From Loxodes magnus (Eukaryota; Ciliophora; Karyorelictea; Loxodida; Loxodidae): 64,000 bases of DNA. The notes beneath the pieces were generated by a model. That model saw only the letters and a list, made by a program, of their open reading frames with translations. It was not told the origin of the DNA and did not search any database. The position numbers and the translations under genes were made by a program. The DNA is taken from assembly GCA_946699065.1 (NCBI GenBank), contig CAMPDV010000011.1:992001-1056000 (forward strand), written 5' to 3'. Shown piece by piece: positions 37,758 to 51,664 of the stretch; position 1 is the first letter of the stretch, and every line of letters starts with the position of its first letter.

Positions 37758-40572
37758 TAAAATTATGACTTCTAAACTAAACTAAAAAAAAGATCTTAAA
37801 AAACAAGAAAAGTACTACAAAGAGCTAAATTAGAAAAATAAAGCTTGCTAAATGCATTTAAATACCTTATCTATGCAATAATCTTTCCTGTTCTTATCTT
37901 GCTTTCTCTCTAGTATGATACAGATTTAACTTATCACTTTTGAGTCTCAACTCAAAATTCATCAGCAAGTAACCCTTTTTGTAAGTTTACCTAATGAATA
38001 GGAACTAAATTTAATATAGTTATCTATATCATGATAGCTCTATATTAATGGAAATTTATATAGGTTTCAGATATCTAGAATGATATAATACTTATAAGAT
38101 ACCAATCTTTAAAGCTAAACTACTAGTATTATTATTATAATAACATCTCATCTCTCTCCTTCATTGTAGCTCTTTTATGTAAAATATCCTAATATAAGGA
38201 ACAAAGCTTTTTAATAGAATAGCTAGATGGCTGGGTATATCATCTTATAATTAATGGGTAACTGAATGCTAATAAGTAGCTTACCATATATTTCTGTATA
38301 GCAGTATACTAGAATTAGAAATGTGATAGACATTAATTTATACTAGGCAAAAGAATATGTAACTTATCAGAAAAACTAACCAAACTATATTATACATTTT
38401 GTTTCTTAGAAAAAGCATCAAGAATGAAACTCCACTCTCATTAATATAAATCTTGCGTAATTCATCTGGTAATAAAGAGATTGGAATAAGTAAATAGAAT
38501 CAGCATAATATCAATAGTGATGAAGATAAAATGAGGATACTATTAAGCTAAATTCCTTTAATGGTTTTGAAATATGAAGTAATACCTAATCTAATTTTGA
38601 TGAATCAGATTTATTTTGATAGAAGTAAATGTTCAAAGTCTATTAAAATTAAATAGATGCAATCGGCAGCTTGCATTAGAACTAAGTTTAACTGAGCGTG
38701 CTTGAATGAAAGCATCTAACCGACTAAATCCTTCTATGTTGATTTTAAAATTGTTAAAGGTTAGAGAGTATAGGTAGGAATCCTTACTTAGCCTAAAACA
38801 ATAGAATTCAAAGACTGAATTCCAGATAATAACTTACTTATAGGATTTAGTTAGATTGGATGTACATTTAAAAGCAATTTGAGCTATGGATAAACTGGTT
38901 GTCTTAATAAAGATAAGCATATAGATTTCTCTAAAGCAGTTGTTAGATTAATTTTTGAAAATAGTCTCTAAATAATAAAAGTTTAGGTAATCTACAACAG
39001 ATAAAGCAACTATTTTTAATACTAATATAAAATCAATCTTAACTTTTAAAGCAACACATACTGACTTGGAGTTATATTTTTCAGAAAAGCAGATGAGATT
39101 AAAATACTGAGATCTAGTTACTTGGATCCTAAGAAAAAAATTAATTTATAATAAAATAAAACTATTATTCCTTCATATTGGTCTCTAAATTAATAAAATC
39201 CAGCTAAGTCTTTAATAAGCAATGCATATCTAAATAAGAATTACTTTGTCAAATTTTGCTAAAAATACCTTAAATTTTAAAATATATTCTCTTTGTTTAA
39301 AATTAACTAAATTGTATTAGATGTAAAAGGTAAAAAAAGAAGCGAATCTCTTCGAAGGAAAATATATATTTGCTTTAAATAAAAATAAAATCTAAGTCCC
39401 ATTAAGTAATCTCTATAAGTTACTAATACTTATATATTAATATTTTACTATAAAGAACTTAAAGATCTCATTAATAATTATATTCCTTTTCTTAAATAAA
39501 TCTATAATTTTAGCATTACTTTTAATATAAAATTAAGAGGTATAGTAGAACTTTATATATACAAGATATTATAGATTTTACTACAAAAATGAGCGGTAAA
39601 CTTTTTCTTAGTCTTTCATTAAAAATTCTAAAATATTTTAAAGGAATAAGCAAAACAATATTAATAGTTTAAACTCTTAATATTAACTGCTGAAGTTGAA
39701 GTTAAAAAAAAGTAGATAAGTATCATATATTTTAAGAGATAATTCTATATTATTAAAATTATAACAATATTTCAAAATTTTAAGTTTCACTTTTCAATTT
39801 TGGGCTCAAATGAAGATATAATATTATAATGTTAAGCACTTATTAAAGTGATTATAATGTTTCATATAAATCTATTATGATTTAGCCAGAACATTTAAAA
39901 TAGGCATAAATCGCTTAAATATTTGTTTGATTAAGGAAAAGATTTAAAATCCTTTGAAGAATACTTAAATATATTTTTCTTAAAGATAATAGAATGAAAG
40001 TTCAATTTAACATACTAAATGAATAAAGAAAAAGCTATTATTTGCTTATCTTTTAAATTTAAAAAATTAAGTTTAATTAATTATCTAATGATAAGCTCTG
40101 ATACTCTATTCTCCTCTTATATCTATTTAGTTAATTACTAATATTTGTATTATCTTAAGATTATTTACAATAATAAAGCAATTTCTCACTTTTTATATAT
40201 TCTGTATTTAATCAGATTGAACTCAATAAATGCTTTTCTCTAAAGGAGCTTATAAAACATTTTATAGTTATTTTCATTGGTATATTATAAAACATGCTTT
40301 TGAAAGATTAATTTTCTAAAATGATCTATAATGATTAATTGAAGGATATTAATAATCTTTAAAAGGTATCCATAACTTTGTTTAATTTAGTTTATTATTA
40401 ATATCGTAAATCCAATGTATTAAGAGTAGTAGTCAATAGCCTTTTTTATTTAGAACTTAAAATAATGTCGATTAAGGGATTAGCTAAGATTATTGAAGAG
40501 TTGTAATAATTTTGAATGATGCTATTTAATTTTTTGCTTTTAAGTTAAGTGATAAAATAAAACATTTTAACT
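37758..40572. other. Long AT-rich spacer
   Basis: About 2.8 kb with no recognised gene, RNA or mobile element. The composition is uniform and AT-rich. Confidence 0.5.
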
Positions 40573-43134
40573 TCATTATTCCGCCTGTTCATCTTCTTCT
40601 CTCTTGTCTGTTCCAGCAAGACCACTTGGATATAAAGCCTATTCCAATCTTTTTTGCTGGTCTTTTTGCGTAACTTAATCATGCTCCATATTTTGGATCC
40701 TGAACAAGTCAACAATTCCTTGAGTATCACCAGTTACTAATACAGGAGCTCCTTAAGCAAATTTAATCATTGTTCTAGGTACTCCTTTCCAATATTCATC
40801 AGCACCTTCAGGTGGTTTTCTTTTTACTTATATAGTGCTATCATATCTGTTAAGCATTAAATCCCAAATTTCAATTCTTCCATCTTCAGCTACCAGTCCA
40901 AATACAGAAGAAGTATCTGGATATCATTCGCAATCATTTATAGCGTCCATTAGATCTAAACTAGAGCAAGAATGGCAAAATGTTTCTTCTTTTCTCCAAT
41001 TCCAAAATTTAACAGTTCAATCAGCTGAGCATGACATTATTATTTTACTATGGAAAGGATTTGAACGAATTTTATAAACTGGTCCTGCATGACCTTTATA
41101 GCTTTAAATATATTCATTGTAACTCGTTGAACATTTATATATAATTCCATCCTCTGTACTAGCAAAATAAAGAGGACTATCGAATGCTGGAAAATCAATA
41201 CTTAGTCCGCATGATTGTCTAAATACATTTCCTCCTTCTTTTTCCTCTCTGGATCCTGACTATTAAGGTCTTTTTAGTGAAAGCTTATTTTAATACTCTA
41301 GTCCCTTTTTCATATTTCATTCTTTAATTTATCCATCAGCTGAAATTGAAAACAAACTTTCTCCTTTTTCTTGCTCTCGATTATCCCACTTAACTTCCCA
41401 AATTGTATCAATATGTTTTCCTTCACATTCACGAGAATCCATAACAGGCTTATCACCTTTTTTTCTTACATCATAAATGGCTATAACACCATCGTATGTT
41501 CCAGCAGCTATAAGTTAAGGATTCATTTTACTCCACGCGCAAGAAATAATACCAGTTGGTGCTTTTATGACTCTTTCAGGAAAAACTGGGTTTTTGAAAG
41601 TCCAGAACAATAGTAATCCTTCTTTTTGTGTTATATGATCTGCCTCTCCATATCCTACTGCCAGTAAATCTTTATTGCTATAATTTCAATCAGCAGAGGA
41701 AACTGTCCTTCCTTATGCTATCTCACATTTAAAATTGAAAAGTTCACTTAAGCCAGGTGCTTATGATTCTTCCTCTTCTTCTTCTTCTTGGTCGATTTTT
41801 TGTTCTTCTTCCTATTGCTGATTAAAGTTTTTAATGTTCAGCATTGACAATCCTTTTTAATCCTTTTCTTCTTCTTAAAGCTATTACTCAGCTTACATTT
41901 TGAATTTTATTCTGGGATAATTTCTATATGTAATTTACTCTTTTTGATATCTATTTTGTGTAAGAATTCTTTCAACAGTTCTCATGTGTTGCTCTAATGT
42001 ATCAGGTAGTCTTTTATCTTCTACTTCAAGGAATATATTTCCGTCATTTTATCCCTTTGCTTGCTCAGATTATTTTTCACTTGTATGAGAAGTTGCACTT
42101 TTTGAGGACTGATCAATAGATGAACTTTCTTGTTTCTATTTGCTCTTTTATTGTTTGGATCCTTTGCTTCTACTTTATGATCCTGTTTTCTCTTATCTTG
42201 AGCTTGAACTAATGCTTGCACTATTCTAAATAGCTTGATTTATAAAGCTTTCTGCATTAAGTAAGCATGTTTTCATTTTAAGAATATCATTTGCTGTTTT
42301 TTCAGCCTCTTTCTTGAAATGTACAAGTATTTCTTCATGTCTTTCTAAAGGCTTTTAATTTTTATAATCTTCTATATCCCAAGTGTAGGCAAAGGCAAAT
42401 TTTTCTTCTGTGGTTTTATATGTTGGGGCTACTTATTTAACTTTTACAGGCTAGTTAAAAGTTTATGCCTCGCGATCAAAGTAATTATCTGAAATCTTTT
42501 TAAGTTCTACGCTTTTTGCATATCTTTCGTTCATATCTTCTACTTCCTTTTAGTTGGCTGCATCAACTGAAACAGCAATACTAGGCTTAAAGAATATATC
42601 AAAAGTATTGGTTTCTGTGAGATTGATGTCAATCATTTCTTCCAAATTTAATTCTTGAATTCTTTCTGTTTTTTTACCATCTTAATCTTTCTGGATTTCT
42701 TCTGCGTCTGTTTCAGTACTTGTTGCTGAAGAAATCATTTCCTAAGATCTTTCCGAAGACTATGCTACTGAGAAAGATGTTCCAGGAATTTTGGATTTTG
42801 ATTCTGTTACTTCATTCTTCGACGCAACATTAGTTGGTTAATTTCTTGACGACTAATCTCCTTTTTCCTATGAAGATCCCTCTTTCATTCCCTCTTTTGC
42901 TTTTTCGGCTTCTATTTCTTCTTTTGTCTTTATAAGAGGTTCGGGAGTTACATCAATTTCTTGCTTAGTTATTGGGTCAATCCAAATTTCTCTTTCATTA
43001 GTTTCTTTCTCTGTTGAAGTCATTGTGCCACCTCTTTTTGAAGTAGTACCTTTAGTTCCTGTAATTCTTGAAGTTTTCGTTACAACCTTTCTAGAGGATT
43101 AGGTTATATCAGCCTATTTAGAACCCTTTTTCAT
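40573..43134 (-). CDS. Axonemal inner-arm dynein intermediate chain, DNAI4/WDR78 (IC138) type
   Basis: WD-repeat intermediate chain of the two-headed inner dynein arm (I1/f), which regulates ciliary beat. The exact 853-residue frame starts with a Ser/Thr/Glu-rich disordered half. It contains V-E-R-I-L-T-Q-N-R-Y and an acidic Glu tract before the propeller. The WD40 propeller covers about residues 450-810. Its repeats match the DNAI4 order: D-L-L-A-V-G-Y-G, L-L-F-W-T-F-K-N-P, G-V-I-A-I-Y-D-V, K-H-I-D-T-I-W-E-V-K-W, S-I-S-A-D-G, Y-K-G-H-A-G-P-V-Y-K-I, S-C-S-A-D-W-T-V-K-F-W and G-R-I-E-I-W-D-L. The F-A-S-T-E-D-G-I-I-Y-K-C segment is typical of WDR78 rather than outer-arm DNAI1/DNAI2. The long N-terminal Ser/Thr region fits the known phospho-regulation of IC138. 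No introns. Confidence 0.92.
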
Positions 43135-44940
43135 TTATTTATATTTATAATTTAAATTCTCTTTATTCAATTCCTTATCAAAACCAAGCATATTCACTAC
43201 ATAACTAGCATACTATAGAATAGTAGGTTACCTTTAAATAATTATAGAGCATCGGGTTTAAAGTAGAAGTATTTTCAATTCTATAAAGCAGGAGCATAAA
43301 CTTCATTAATGTGCCTACTTACAGGAATAGGATTAATTCAAAAGCTAAACTGCTCAAGAAAGCAAAGTCTTAAGGCTAGTTATCAATTTAAATCTAAGCA
43401 GACTAAGCAAGTTATTGAATTAGAAAATAAGCCTTGCTTTATTACTAGTATCAAGAGTAAATTATAATGAAGGTTATTTTAAATTAAATTGTAGTTACTT
43501 AGACTGCTGCTTACTTTAGAATCTCAAGGTATTTTCATAAATGCTATTTAACGAAATTGATTACTAAGATATTTGAAAGTATTTTCAAAATACACTTATG
43601 ACAAGTTACTTCCAAAGCAAAGACATAAATACTTTAAATTTAAAAGTTTAAATATATCTTAAAAGTAAATAGATGTGATTTAAGAAGAATGGATTAGCCT
43701 TGCTATTTGCAGTATATTAAAATCATTTGCCAATTAGATTATTCAAATACTCACGAACTAAATTTAATTACATTTTTCTCTATGTAAACTGCCTTAGAAG
43801 TAATAATACTAATGAAATATAACAAAATAAAATATAAGAAGGTAAAAGTTATAATAATTAGATTAAAAATGAAATTATCTAGCATATTGTTAAGTATAAT
43901 TCATTTATATTAAATTAAGAAAGTAGAAAAAATGTACTTATGAATACATTAGTCTATTATAAGTTTTGCTATAAATAGCAGAATCACTACAATCATATCT
44001 AGATATGCCAGAATACTACAAGAAAAGCAATTTGTAATTAATTTAAAATATATAATAGTGATTACTTATATCACTATATCTTTAATATTCTCATTTTTAA
44101 CAAAGGTTTATTAATTTAGTCTTGGAAACGACTAATGCTAATTAATCATTTAACTTCCTGTCCTTAATTTATATTGCATAGCTGAAGTTTCTACCAAAAA
44201 TCTTTCCTTTGACTTATGAAAATTAGTTTATAGCTTTGTAATAAATTTTAAATGATTGACAATTTTTAGCAAGTTCAAAGCTCATTCCAATTGAACTTAA
44301 TATAAAAGCATATAAGGCTACAATTAGATAATATGATGAGTATTTCAATTCAATGTTACTTAGATATTAAATTTCTAAGGATACTAGAAAAAGAATATAC
44401 TAGGTGTCAAAAGCTATCTTCTAATAGGTAAACTCTTTATCACTATAATTAATAATAAAGGAATAATTTAAGCTAATAAAAGATGAATATAATAGCTAAT
44501 TTAGTATCTAGAAATAACTACTATAGCATTAATTTTTAAGTAATATTCTATATTTATTTTAATTCATTTGGTACAATCTCTAAATAATCACTTTGGTTTG
44601 CATATGATAATGCTAATTAATCAAAGGCATTCAATTATTTGCCTTCAGTGGATAGTATTTAATTTAAAAGCAAGCTTAAAGTTAGAATCTAATTTTACTA
44701 TATTAAGATAGTATTTGAAAGCTTAGTAGGTGTCTTTTAACTTAATTTAAAAGGTTTGAGTTTTGTCTTTTTATAAAATTGAAATAATCTCTGCAACATC
44801 AAGTAATTTTGAACTAGCTTCAAATATAAGTAAGTTTTAAAGGTAGATAGGAAGCTCCAAATTATCTAATAAATGTTTATTTATACTTTTAAGATTAATA
44901 GTTATTGTAGAAAATGAAAAAAGGAGCGTAACAAAATAAC
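43135..44940. other. Long AT-rich spacer
   Basis: Divergent spacer of about 1.8 kb. Several frames give peptides, for example around 43260-43430, but none has a motif or a clean start and stop. Confidence 0.45.
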
Positions 44941-45939
44941 ATGCCTGAAAGTAAAATTTTCAAATAGAAGCTGAAAGGAAAAAATTAAAGGTCTAAAAGC
45001 GTTTAAAAAGCTAGAATAAGTCCTTATTAAAGTCCTAAAAATTGATAGCAGAAATAGTTGGAAACTTAGAACTGAGAATAAGACAAGCTAATGATACTTA
45101 AGGATTAATAAATTAAATGTATTCAATAAAGTTAGCTAAGTAGGTTAAAATGCATGTAGCATAGTAAGAAATACAAAGGTTAGATTTCTTTGAAAGACAA
45201 ATAAGACATTAACAGGTTTTAGTAAGAAATTGCAAAATAGATTATCAAAGTGGATAAGATATCTGAAAATGATGTCAAAGCAGGTTGTGTTATATAGCCT
45301 TTGTCTTCTTCCTTTGAAGAAACAAGAGAAAATTAAGCCAATATTTCTAATTATGTGACGCCTAGTATAAAGAAATAAGAGAACAAAATAAATATGGATG
45401 GATTTAAAGCTTAAAAAAGGTAAAGTAACTAACCTAAATAAGAAGAAGCAGCTCAAAAATTGGCAATAAAGCTGTAAGAGTTTCCGATGAATTAAGATTA
45501 AATTAGAAGTCAAACATAAGCCTTTCCTGCTAGATCTGTTAAAACTATTATCCATTTAAAAAACTAAAAAGATAATTCTAGTCCGTTAAACTCATAGCAA
45601 AAGTAGTAGCTAAATTTTTAGTTTAAAACATCTTAATAAGGTAATCATCGAAATGTATAGTAAATTAGTCTTAAGATTCCATAGGAAGATAATTTAATAA
45701 GCTAAACTCCTTTCAGGAGGGAAAGTGAGCAAACTTTTGTGACCAATTAAATCAAGAGGAAAAAATTAAACAGCAACAAAAAATTATCATTTTAGCTTAA
45801 AGATAAGGAAAGATAAAAGTAGAACTTCTAAGATTCTGAAAGAATTAATACGAGTTAAAATAATTAGCACTCTTCTAGAGAAACCAATTCCGGATATAAA
45901 GTCTAAATTGCAGTTCCACTAGCTCATCATGATTGTTGA
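44941..45939 (+). CDS. Basic Q/K/S-rich protein of unknown function
   Basis: Not recognised. An exact 332-residue frame from ATG 44941 to TGA 45939. The protein is highly basic and hydrophilic, dominated by Gln, Lys, Ser and Asn, with S-P-Y-Q-S-P-K, T-P-S-I-K-K and P-F-R-R-E-S-E-type sites that look like kinase targets. No membrane segment, zinc site or enzyme motif. About a quarter of residues are Gln, mostly TAA/TAG-encoded. It is convergent with the similar-looking basic gene at 46398-47099; the two might be cytoskeletal or basal-body-associated proteins, but this rests only on composition. Confidence 0.72.
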
Positions 45940-46397
45940 TAATGTTTAGACTCTTATATTTTTATATTAAGTTATATCAATTTATTTTTGGCATTAATTT
46001 CATAATCTTCCAATAAAATATTCTATATTCTATATTTTAAACTCTTTTAATTTTCTAATTTTACAAGTTACAGAATGAATTTAGATACTCATGTTGAAAA
46101 AAATACCCAAGCAATTTAAATATGTATAATGATTTAAAATATTTATGTTTCTTTAAGAAAGATTAGTAAGAAAGATTTGAGAACTTTAATATTTATTAAA
46201 GTAGAAAAAAATAAGTAATTTGGTTAGAAAATAAGAATGATCTTTAAATTAGATTAATCAAAATCTTAATATTAAAGATTCAAGCTTAAATTTTTAGTAT
46301 CTTTGGGTTTGTCATTATAATAAAGTATATCCTATATTAAAATTGCATCTAATGTGATTTAAAATTTTATATAAATAAATGAAATAATAAAGTTTTG
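45940..46397. other. AT-rich spacer between convergent genes
   Basis: It holds the 3' ends of two facing genes. No hairpin terminator or other element is seen. Confidence 0.5.
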
Positions 46398-47099
46398 TCA
46401 CTGTTTTATCATCAGATATGTCTTTCTAATATCACTAAAATTTAAGAGTTTCCCTCCATTTATATTTTTTGCCTTTTAAGATAGAGATTTAACCAGATTA
46501 ATTTTCTTATTATCAACTGTAGGACTTTAGAATGAAGTCTTTTTGTTTCTACTTCTACTTCTTTCAACTGACGTTGCTCTTTTTATTATTTTTTGAGTTT
46601 TTTGAGTAGCTTCATCCCCAGATTTCACCTAAGTGATTAGTTGTCTAGCAGTTTGAGGTCTTTAATCTTCAAACATGACCTATTAAGTAATTTGAATATC
46701 TAAAGCGTTTGGAAAAGTTGCTTTTGCTTTTGTCTATGAGATTTTCTACCTAGAATATTATTTGGATATGTTATCTTTATTCTCCTGAAGTTGCTTTCTA
46801 AATAAACTTATTTTCTCCTAATATTCCTAATCGTTAGCTAAATTGCTCTTTTCGAACTTAAGCCCTTATTCTTTTTAAAATTTACTTCTATTAGAACTTT
46901 ACTATGGCTTTCTACTGCTAGACTACTTGCAAGTATAATCTCTCTATGTTAGATTTCCACTTTTTTATGCTTATTCTTTCATAGTTTTCGCTGAAAATTC
47001 TCTTTTAGTGCTTAATTAGAAATTTTGGTTTTTTTTCAGATACTATACTACTGAAGGGCTTTTCTAGCATTTCTAAACTGACTTTAATCTTTTAACCAT
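46398..47099 (-). CDS. Basic Ser/Lys/Gln-rich protein of unknown function
   Basis: Not recognised. An exact 233-residue frame from ATG 47099 to TGA 46398. It is strongly basic, with Arg/Ser-rich segments such as R-A-T-S-V-E-R-S-R-S-R-N-K-K, which resemble microtubule- or nucleic-acid-binding tails. A short acidic/hydrophobic part near residues 80-115 could form a coiled coil (K-I-S-L-F-R-K-Q-L-Q-E-N-K). The protein has no internal TGA, so Trp is absent. No domain is recognised. It is convergent with the plus-strand basic gene at 44941-45939. Confidence 0.7.
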
Positions 47100-48165
47100 A
47101 TCTTGATATTGAAAGTGAACTCCGTATGTTAAATTTTCGTCAACAGGTTGATTTAAAGTTTGAAGCTTTAAAAACATATTTAACGTATAATAAGAATAAA
47201 TATATTGCTATTCAATTCAAAATCTGCTTAACTTATATTAGCATTTCAACCTACAAGAATATTATATCAAATCTACTTTCATTCGTATTTCTTAATAATC
47301 AACTATTATTTCTATTATCATGCTCTGTATCTATTAGCACTATTTGAATAGCTGCTCAATATTAGACATTATTCCTATTATAAACTTATGAGAGTATATA
47401 TCTGTGCTATTTAGATTGCTATGAAACGATATATGCAGATAAAAGGAAATGAAGATCTATTATTATTAAGCAAATACTATATATTCTTTACTTCCTCTAG
47501 CTCTTTTATGGTATTTTATATGCTTTTATTATAATTAAATAAGAGTTTTAGTTTAAAATAGCAAATAATAGAGTACATTAATTAATGTTATATTTAATAT
47601 TAAATATTTTATCCTTTGCTAACCATCGCATCAGATTCCTTTCTTTAATAAAGTTAAATGTCTTTTTACTTTCCCTATAAAAAAGTTTGTTGACATTAAA
47701 ATTGCTAGATGTTTATCAAGCTCAAGTTTCTATTGTAGGGAAAGTTAGATGAAAAAAATAGATAATCTTATGTAGTCTTAATTAAATTTAAGCTATATTC
47801 GTTTTTTGCTTTAACTTTATCTATTATACTAATACATTATAAGTGCTAATGCCTTCGCATATTTAAGATATATATGTAATGCCATTCAGGTAAAAGATAA
47901 TTTAATAAGTCTTTATTAACTTCTTTTTTACTAAGTATGCTTTTTTAGTTGAATACTAACTTAGCTGATTGTAAGTTCTATTAGACATGTGAGTGTAACA
48001 TCAACATCTGAAATATATAGATTATTTAAGCTAGAACTAGAAATTTTATATTAAGCTATAGTTGTAAAAAGCTACTGCTTTATATTTATATTACCTATTC
48101 CTTTCTAAAATATACCAAAGGAGTATAAAAGGGTTATATCTATTTCTTAGTTTAAATCTCTTAAA
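47100..48165. other. AT-rich spacer
   Basis: Divergent spacer containing the promoters of the basic protein gene and the AP endonuclease gene. No gene is called. Confidence 0.5.
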
Positions 48166-49215
48166 ATGGAGCAAAATACCATACAATTATAGTAAACTCC
48201 TAAAGTAAATGGAACTGGAATATTTCCAGGTCAAACTATTAAGATCTATTCATGGAACTTGAATGGGTTTAAAACAGCTCATAAATCAGGAAAGCTACTT
48301 GAATTTGTAACCTAGAATGACTTTGATATTCTGTGTTTCAATGAAACAAAACTATTTGTAAATGAAGCTGAGACAATAGTCCAGTAAAAGATAATACCTA
48401 AAGAATACTACCAATTCTAGTATTTTAACTGCTGTGTTAATAAGGAATTTTCATATTCTGGTGTTGCCCTTTTATCCAAAGTCGAACCAATCAGTCTTTA
48501 ATATGAGCTCAATAATCCTTTGCATGATGGTGAAGGAAGAGTTATAACCGCAGAATTCGATTAATTTTACTTAGTATGCAGTTATGTGCCAAATGCAGGA
48601 CAGTAGCTTAAAAGATTAGATTACAGAACATAATAATGGGATCCAGATTTTCGAGCATATTTGAAAAATCTGGAGCAGAAAAAGCCTTTAATTTGAATAG
48701 GTGATCTGAATATTATATCATAGCCTATAGATATTCATGGGAAGAAACTATCTATTAAAAAGGATTAAGCAGGATGTAGCGATTAGGAAAGATAGCAGTG
48801 ATTTATTACATAAGCTTCTTTCACTGATACCTACAGATATAAATATCCAGATAAAATTCAATTTTCTTTCTGGAGTACCAGAACTCCAGGAATGAGGCAG
48901 TAAAATAAAGGATGAAGACTTGATTATTGCATGATAAGTCAGAACTTAGTTTCTAATTTGATTGATAGTGTCATATTAGATAAAATATATGGAAGTGACC
49001 ATTGTCCAATTGGAATTACTATGTAAAACTAATAAAATTAGCCAAAGAATGAATAGAATGTTGACTTTCAAAATGAAGAGGAGCAAAAATAAATAGAAAA
49101 TTTCTAAAAAATTGCCTTATAGAATCCTCAATAATAAAGCACCACTGAAACTTTAAATTCATAAGGTATCAACAATTAAAATGCCGCAAACAAACCTGAG
49201 TAGCAACTAAACTGA
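48166..49215 (+). CDS. AP endonuclease (exonuclease III / APE1 family)
   Basis: Class II apurinic/apyrimidinic endonuclease of base-excision repair; it cuts the DNA backbone 5' of abasic sites using Mg2+. The 349-residue frame shows the family's catalytic set in order: S-W-N-L-N-G-F (metal-site Asn31), F-N-E-T-K (metal-site Glu60), S-Y-V-P-N-A-G with the catalytic Tyr, I-G-D-L-N-I (Asp and Asn of the active site), G-W-R-L-D-Y-C (substrate-binding loop) and G-S-D-H-C-P-I-G (general-base Asp-His pair). Trp in I-W-I-G-D and G-W-R-L is encoded by TGA. The catalytic domain ends near residue 286; after it comes a Gln/Asn-rich tail of about 60 residues that the bacterial and human enzymes lack. No N-terminal targeting signal is obvious. 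Stop is TGA at 49213. Confidence 0.95.
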
Positions 49216-50142
49216 ATGCAAAAAACTCTTAAATTTTAAATCTTTAATTTATTAATAAAGTTGACACTAAATTTTAAGGTTAATATTCAAATACATTTAA
49301 TAGTTATAATCTTTTAACAAACTAAATGCTTTAAAATAATAATTATTTTAGTACAATTTTCATTATAATATAAAGCTTCTATTAGGAATATCAATATATT
49401 CTGCTATAGATAATTCTACTTTCTTTTTAAATAAAAGATTGCTAAAAAATAAGATCGTTAAATATCTATGATAGCCTTTTTTCTTATATTTACCTTATTT
49501 ATCTAATTGCCACCATTCAAATCTTTTTATCTAAGTTTTATATATTCAATATATCAAACTTAAACTATCATTATTATATTATTTAAAAGAAGAATTAGGG
49601 AAATATAGCAAGAGCATCATTTGCTTATATTGCTAATTTTCTATAAAAAATAGGATATCATTTTAACTTGAACATAATCAAAGCTATTTATACTCAAAAT
49701 ACAGTAATTTTAAGTGGAAAAAATTAAAGATCATTTTTAAAGTTAAATAAAGTCAAGATAGTTTAGACTAAAAAATTTGCTTTCAGCTAAAAAGCATAAG
49801 GCCTTATCGATACTAGATATTCAAATTTACTATTATCATTAAAATTTCTGTTATACATTGAAGAGATTGTCGATTTTATATAACTAAGAGAAAAATTTCA
49901 TATTGAATTAGTAAAAAATATGAAAATTAATAAATTATTTGATCTAATTATCAAAAAGATATAATTAATTAAAAGGATAGTTTTAGTTAATGCAGACGAT
50001 AACTATATTATAGGCTTTAATGATATCAAGATAGAGAAAAATATCTATTTAAAATATAGATTCATACACTTAATAATGAAAATAAGATAACCTATGTAAA
50101 TTTAATTTAGATTGATCAATTAAATCTTAAGTTTTATTTAAA
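49216..50142. other. AT-rich spacer
   Basis: Spacer between convergent genes. Nothing recognisable. Confidence 0.5.
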
Positions 50143-51624
50143 TCAATTAGTCTTTCTTTTATTCCCAAAGAAGGTATTTTCATCTAAATGTTAAAAATTA
50201 CCATCTTGTGTGCCAGATTCTGTTAATTGGCTGATATCATCCCAATTTATAATATCGTCGTCGTTCTAAATTTGCTTGTTAGTAAAATCTTAAGATGATT
50301 CAGACGGTTACATTTATTTTGTTTAAGTTTCCCTAGTTTCTTTCATGAAGGAAAAATCGTACTAGTCGTTTTTTATTAAGTTATAAATCTTTTCAACTAC
50401 TTGATTTTAGTCTATTTTTGAAACTTTATTTTTCTATTATGAGTAAATTCTCTTGGGTCTCTATTAACTATTTTTATACTATGAATCCGTAAAAGGAGGA
50501 GGCTTTGGATATTTCATCAATTCTTTTTAAATCTAATTTAGATTTGGTTATTTATGCACGTAGTTTATTTCTACATTTGTGAGTTTCATTAGCTTTTCGC
50601 TAGGATAAATCGTGTAATAATCCTTTCTTCTTCTTGCAACTGACTTAGAAGAGGAAGAAGATCGGCTGCTACCTCTTGATTTCAAATATTCCTTTTTCAC
50701 ATAAACCATATTTCCTATATACCTGTTCTTTAGAATCAAGTCTTCGTCTTAATAAAACACTCTATCAGTTTTTAAATTAAAAGACTATTTCTACCTATGT
50801 TTTTACATCTTTACTTAAGATAGCTCTTGATAAATTTAGTCTTAGGGTGTCAGTAATGCTCTTGTAAAATGATCAATTTCTGAAAAATTGCTTTTTCTGC
50901 CACTAGTTTGCTGTTATTTTTCAGCTTGCTTGTGAAGTTTATAGAACTACTTCCAGTTTAATTTACTTAGTTACAAATCTCTTGGAGTCATAGTATTACA
51001 ATTCTATGTTTGGTACATACTGCTCTTATTTGATCTTTAACGTTCTGTTAGAATTTGTTGAAACTAAAGTTAGTTTAACTTTGCTTCAGTTAGTATATTT
51101 TTAAACTTTTGCTCGTTTTGGATCTTAAAATGTGGCTTCTAATTAGCGTGAAAAGTCTAGCTTTTATCTTCTACCAAAGGAAGTTCTCGTTGATACTTCC
51201 TAGGAATTCTATTTTAGGTGTTATCATTACTCTTAGAAACTTATTTTTAATTCAAAGTTTAGTCATTAGCACTCTACGTTTTATTCTTATTTTGAAAATA
51301 ATTCAGATATGAGTATGGTAGTCTCTGCTTATTATTAAGTGAAACTAACTTAAAGGGCTAATTTTTAAACAGATTCATTGTTTATTCTTGGGAATATTTA
51401 TCGATTGTGTTATAATCCTTTCCTTTCCCTCCTACCTTTCTTTTAAAAGTAATCTTATTAATGAACTTTTAAAAATTATCAAGAGTGTTTAACTAACTTA
51501 GACCCTCAGGAGTTTAATCATTGAATCTAATTTTATTTCCCTCGATTTCTGAAATATTATTTGCAAAAGACTAACTATCTTCATACTGTACTTTGGGTAT
51601 TCTCAATGAAGTCTTTAATTCCAT
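50143..51624 (-). CDS. Q/K/N-rich protein of unknown function
   Basis: Not recognised. An exact 493-residue frame from ATG 51624 to TGA 50143, without introns or internal TGA. It is hydrophilic, with many Tyr and Arg, and has a Ser-rich run (S-R-G-S-S-R-S-S-S-S-S-K-S) near residue 315, a Pro/Lys stretch (K-Y-P-K-P-P-P-F-T) and an acidic end (D-D-D-I-I-N-W-D-D-I). No membrane segment or enzyme motif is seen. It starts only 40 bases after the probable end of the Brl1/Brr6-like gene on the same strand, the tightest gene pair in the window. Its role is unknown; composition suggests a disordered, phosphorylated scaffold. Confidence 0.75.
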
Positions 51625-51664
51625 TTTATAAAGATAATTTATTATTTCAACATTTAAAAAATAT

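Noticed and set aside
43260-43430. Plus-strand peptide with gene-like composition
   Set aside because: Too short, no ATG-to-TGA closure, and similar peptides arise by chance because TGA is rare and TAA/TAG do not stop.
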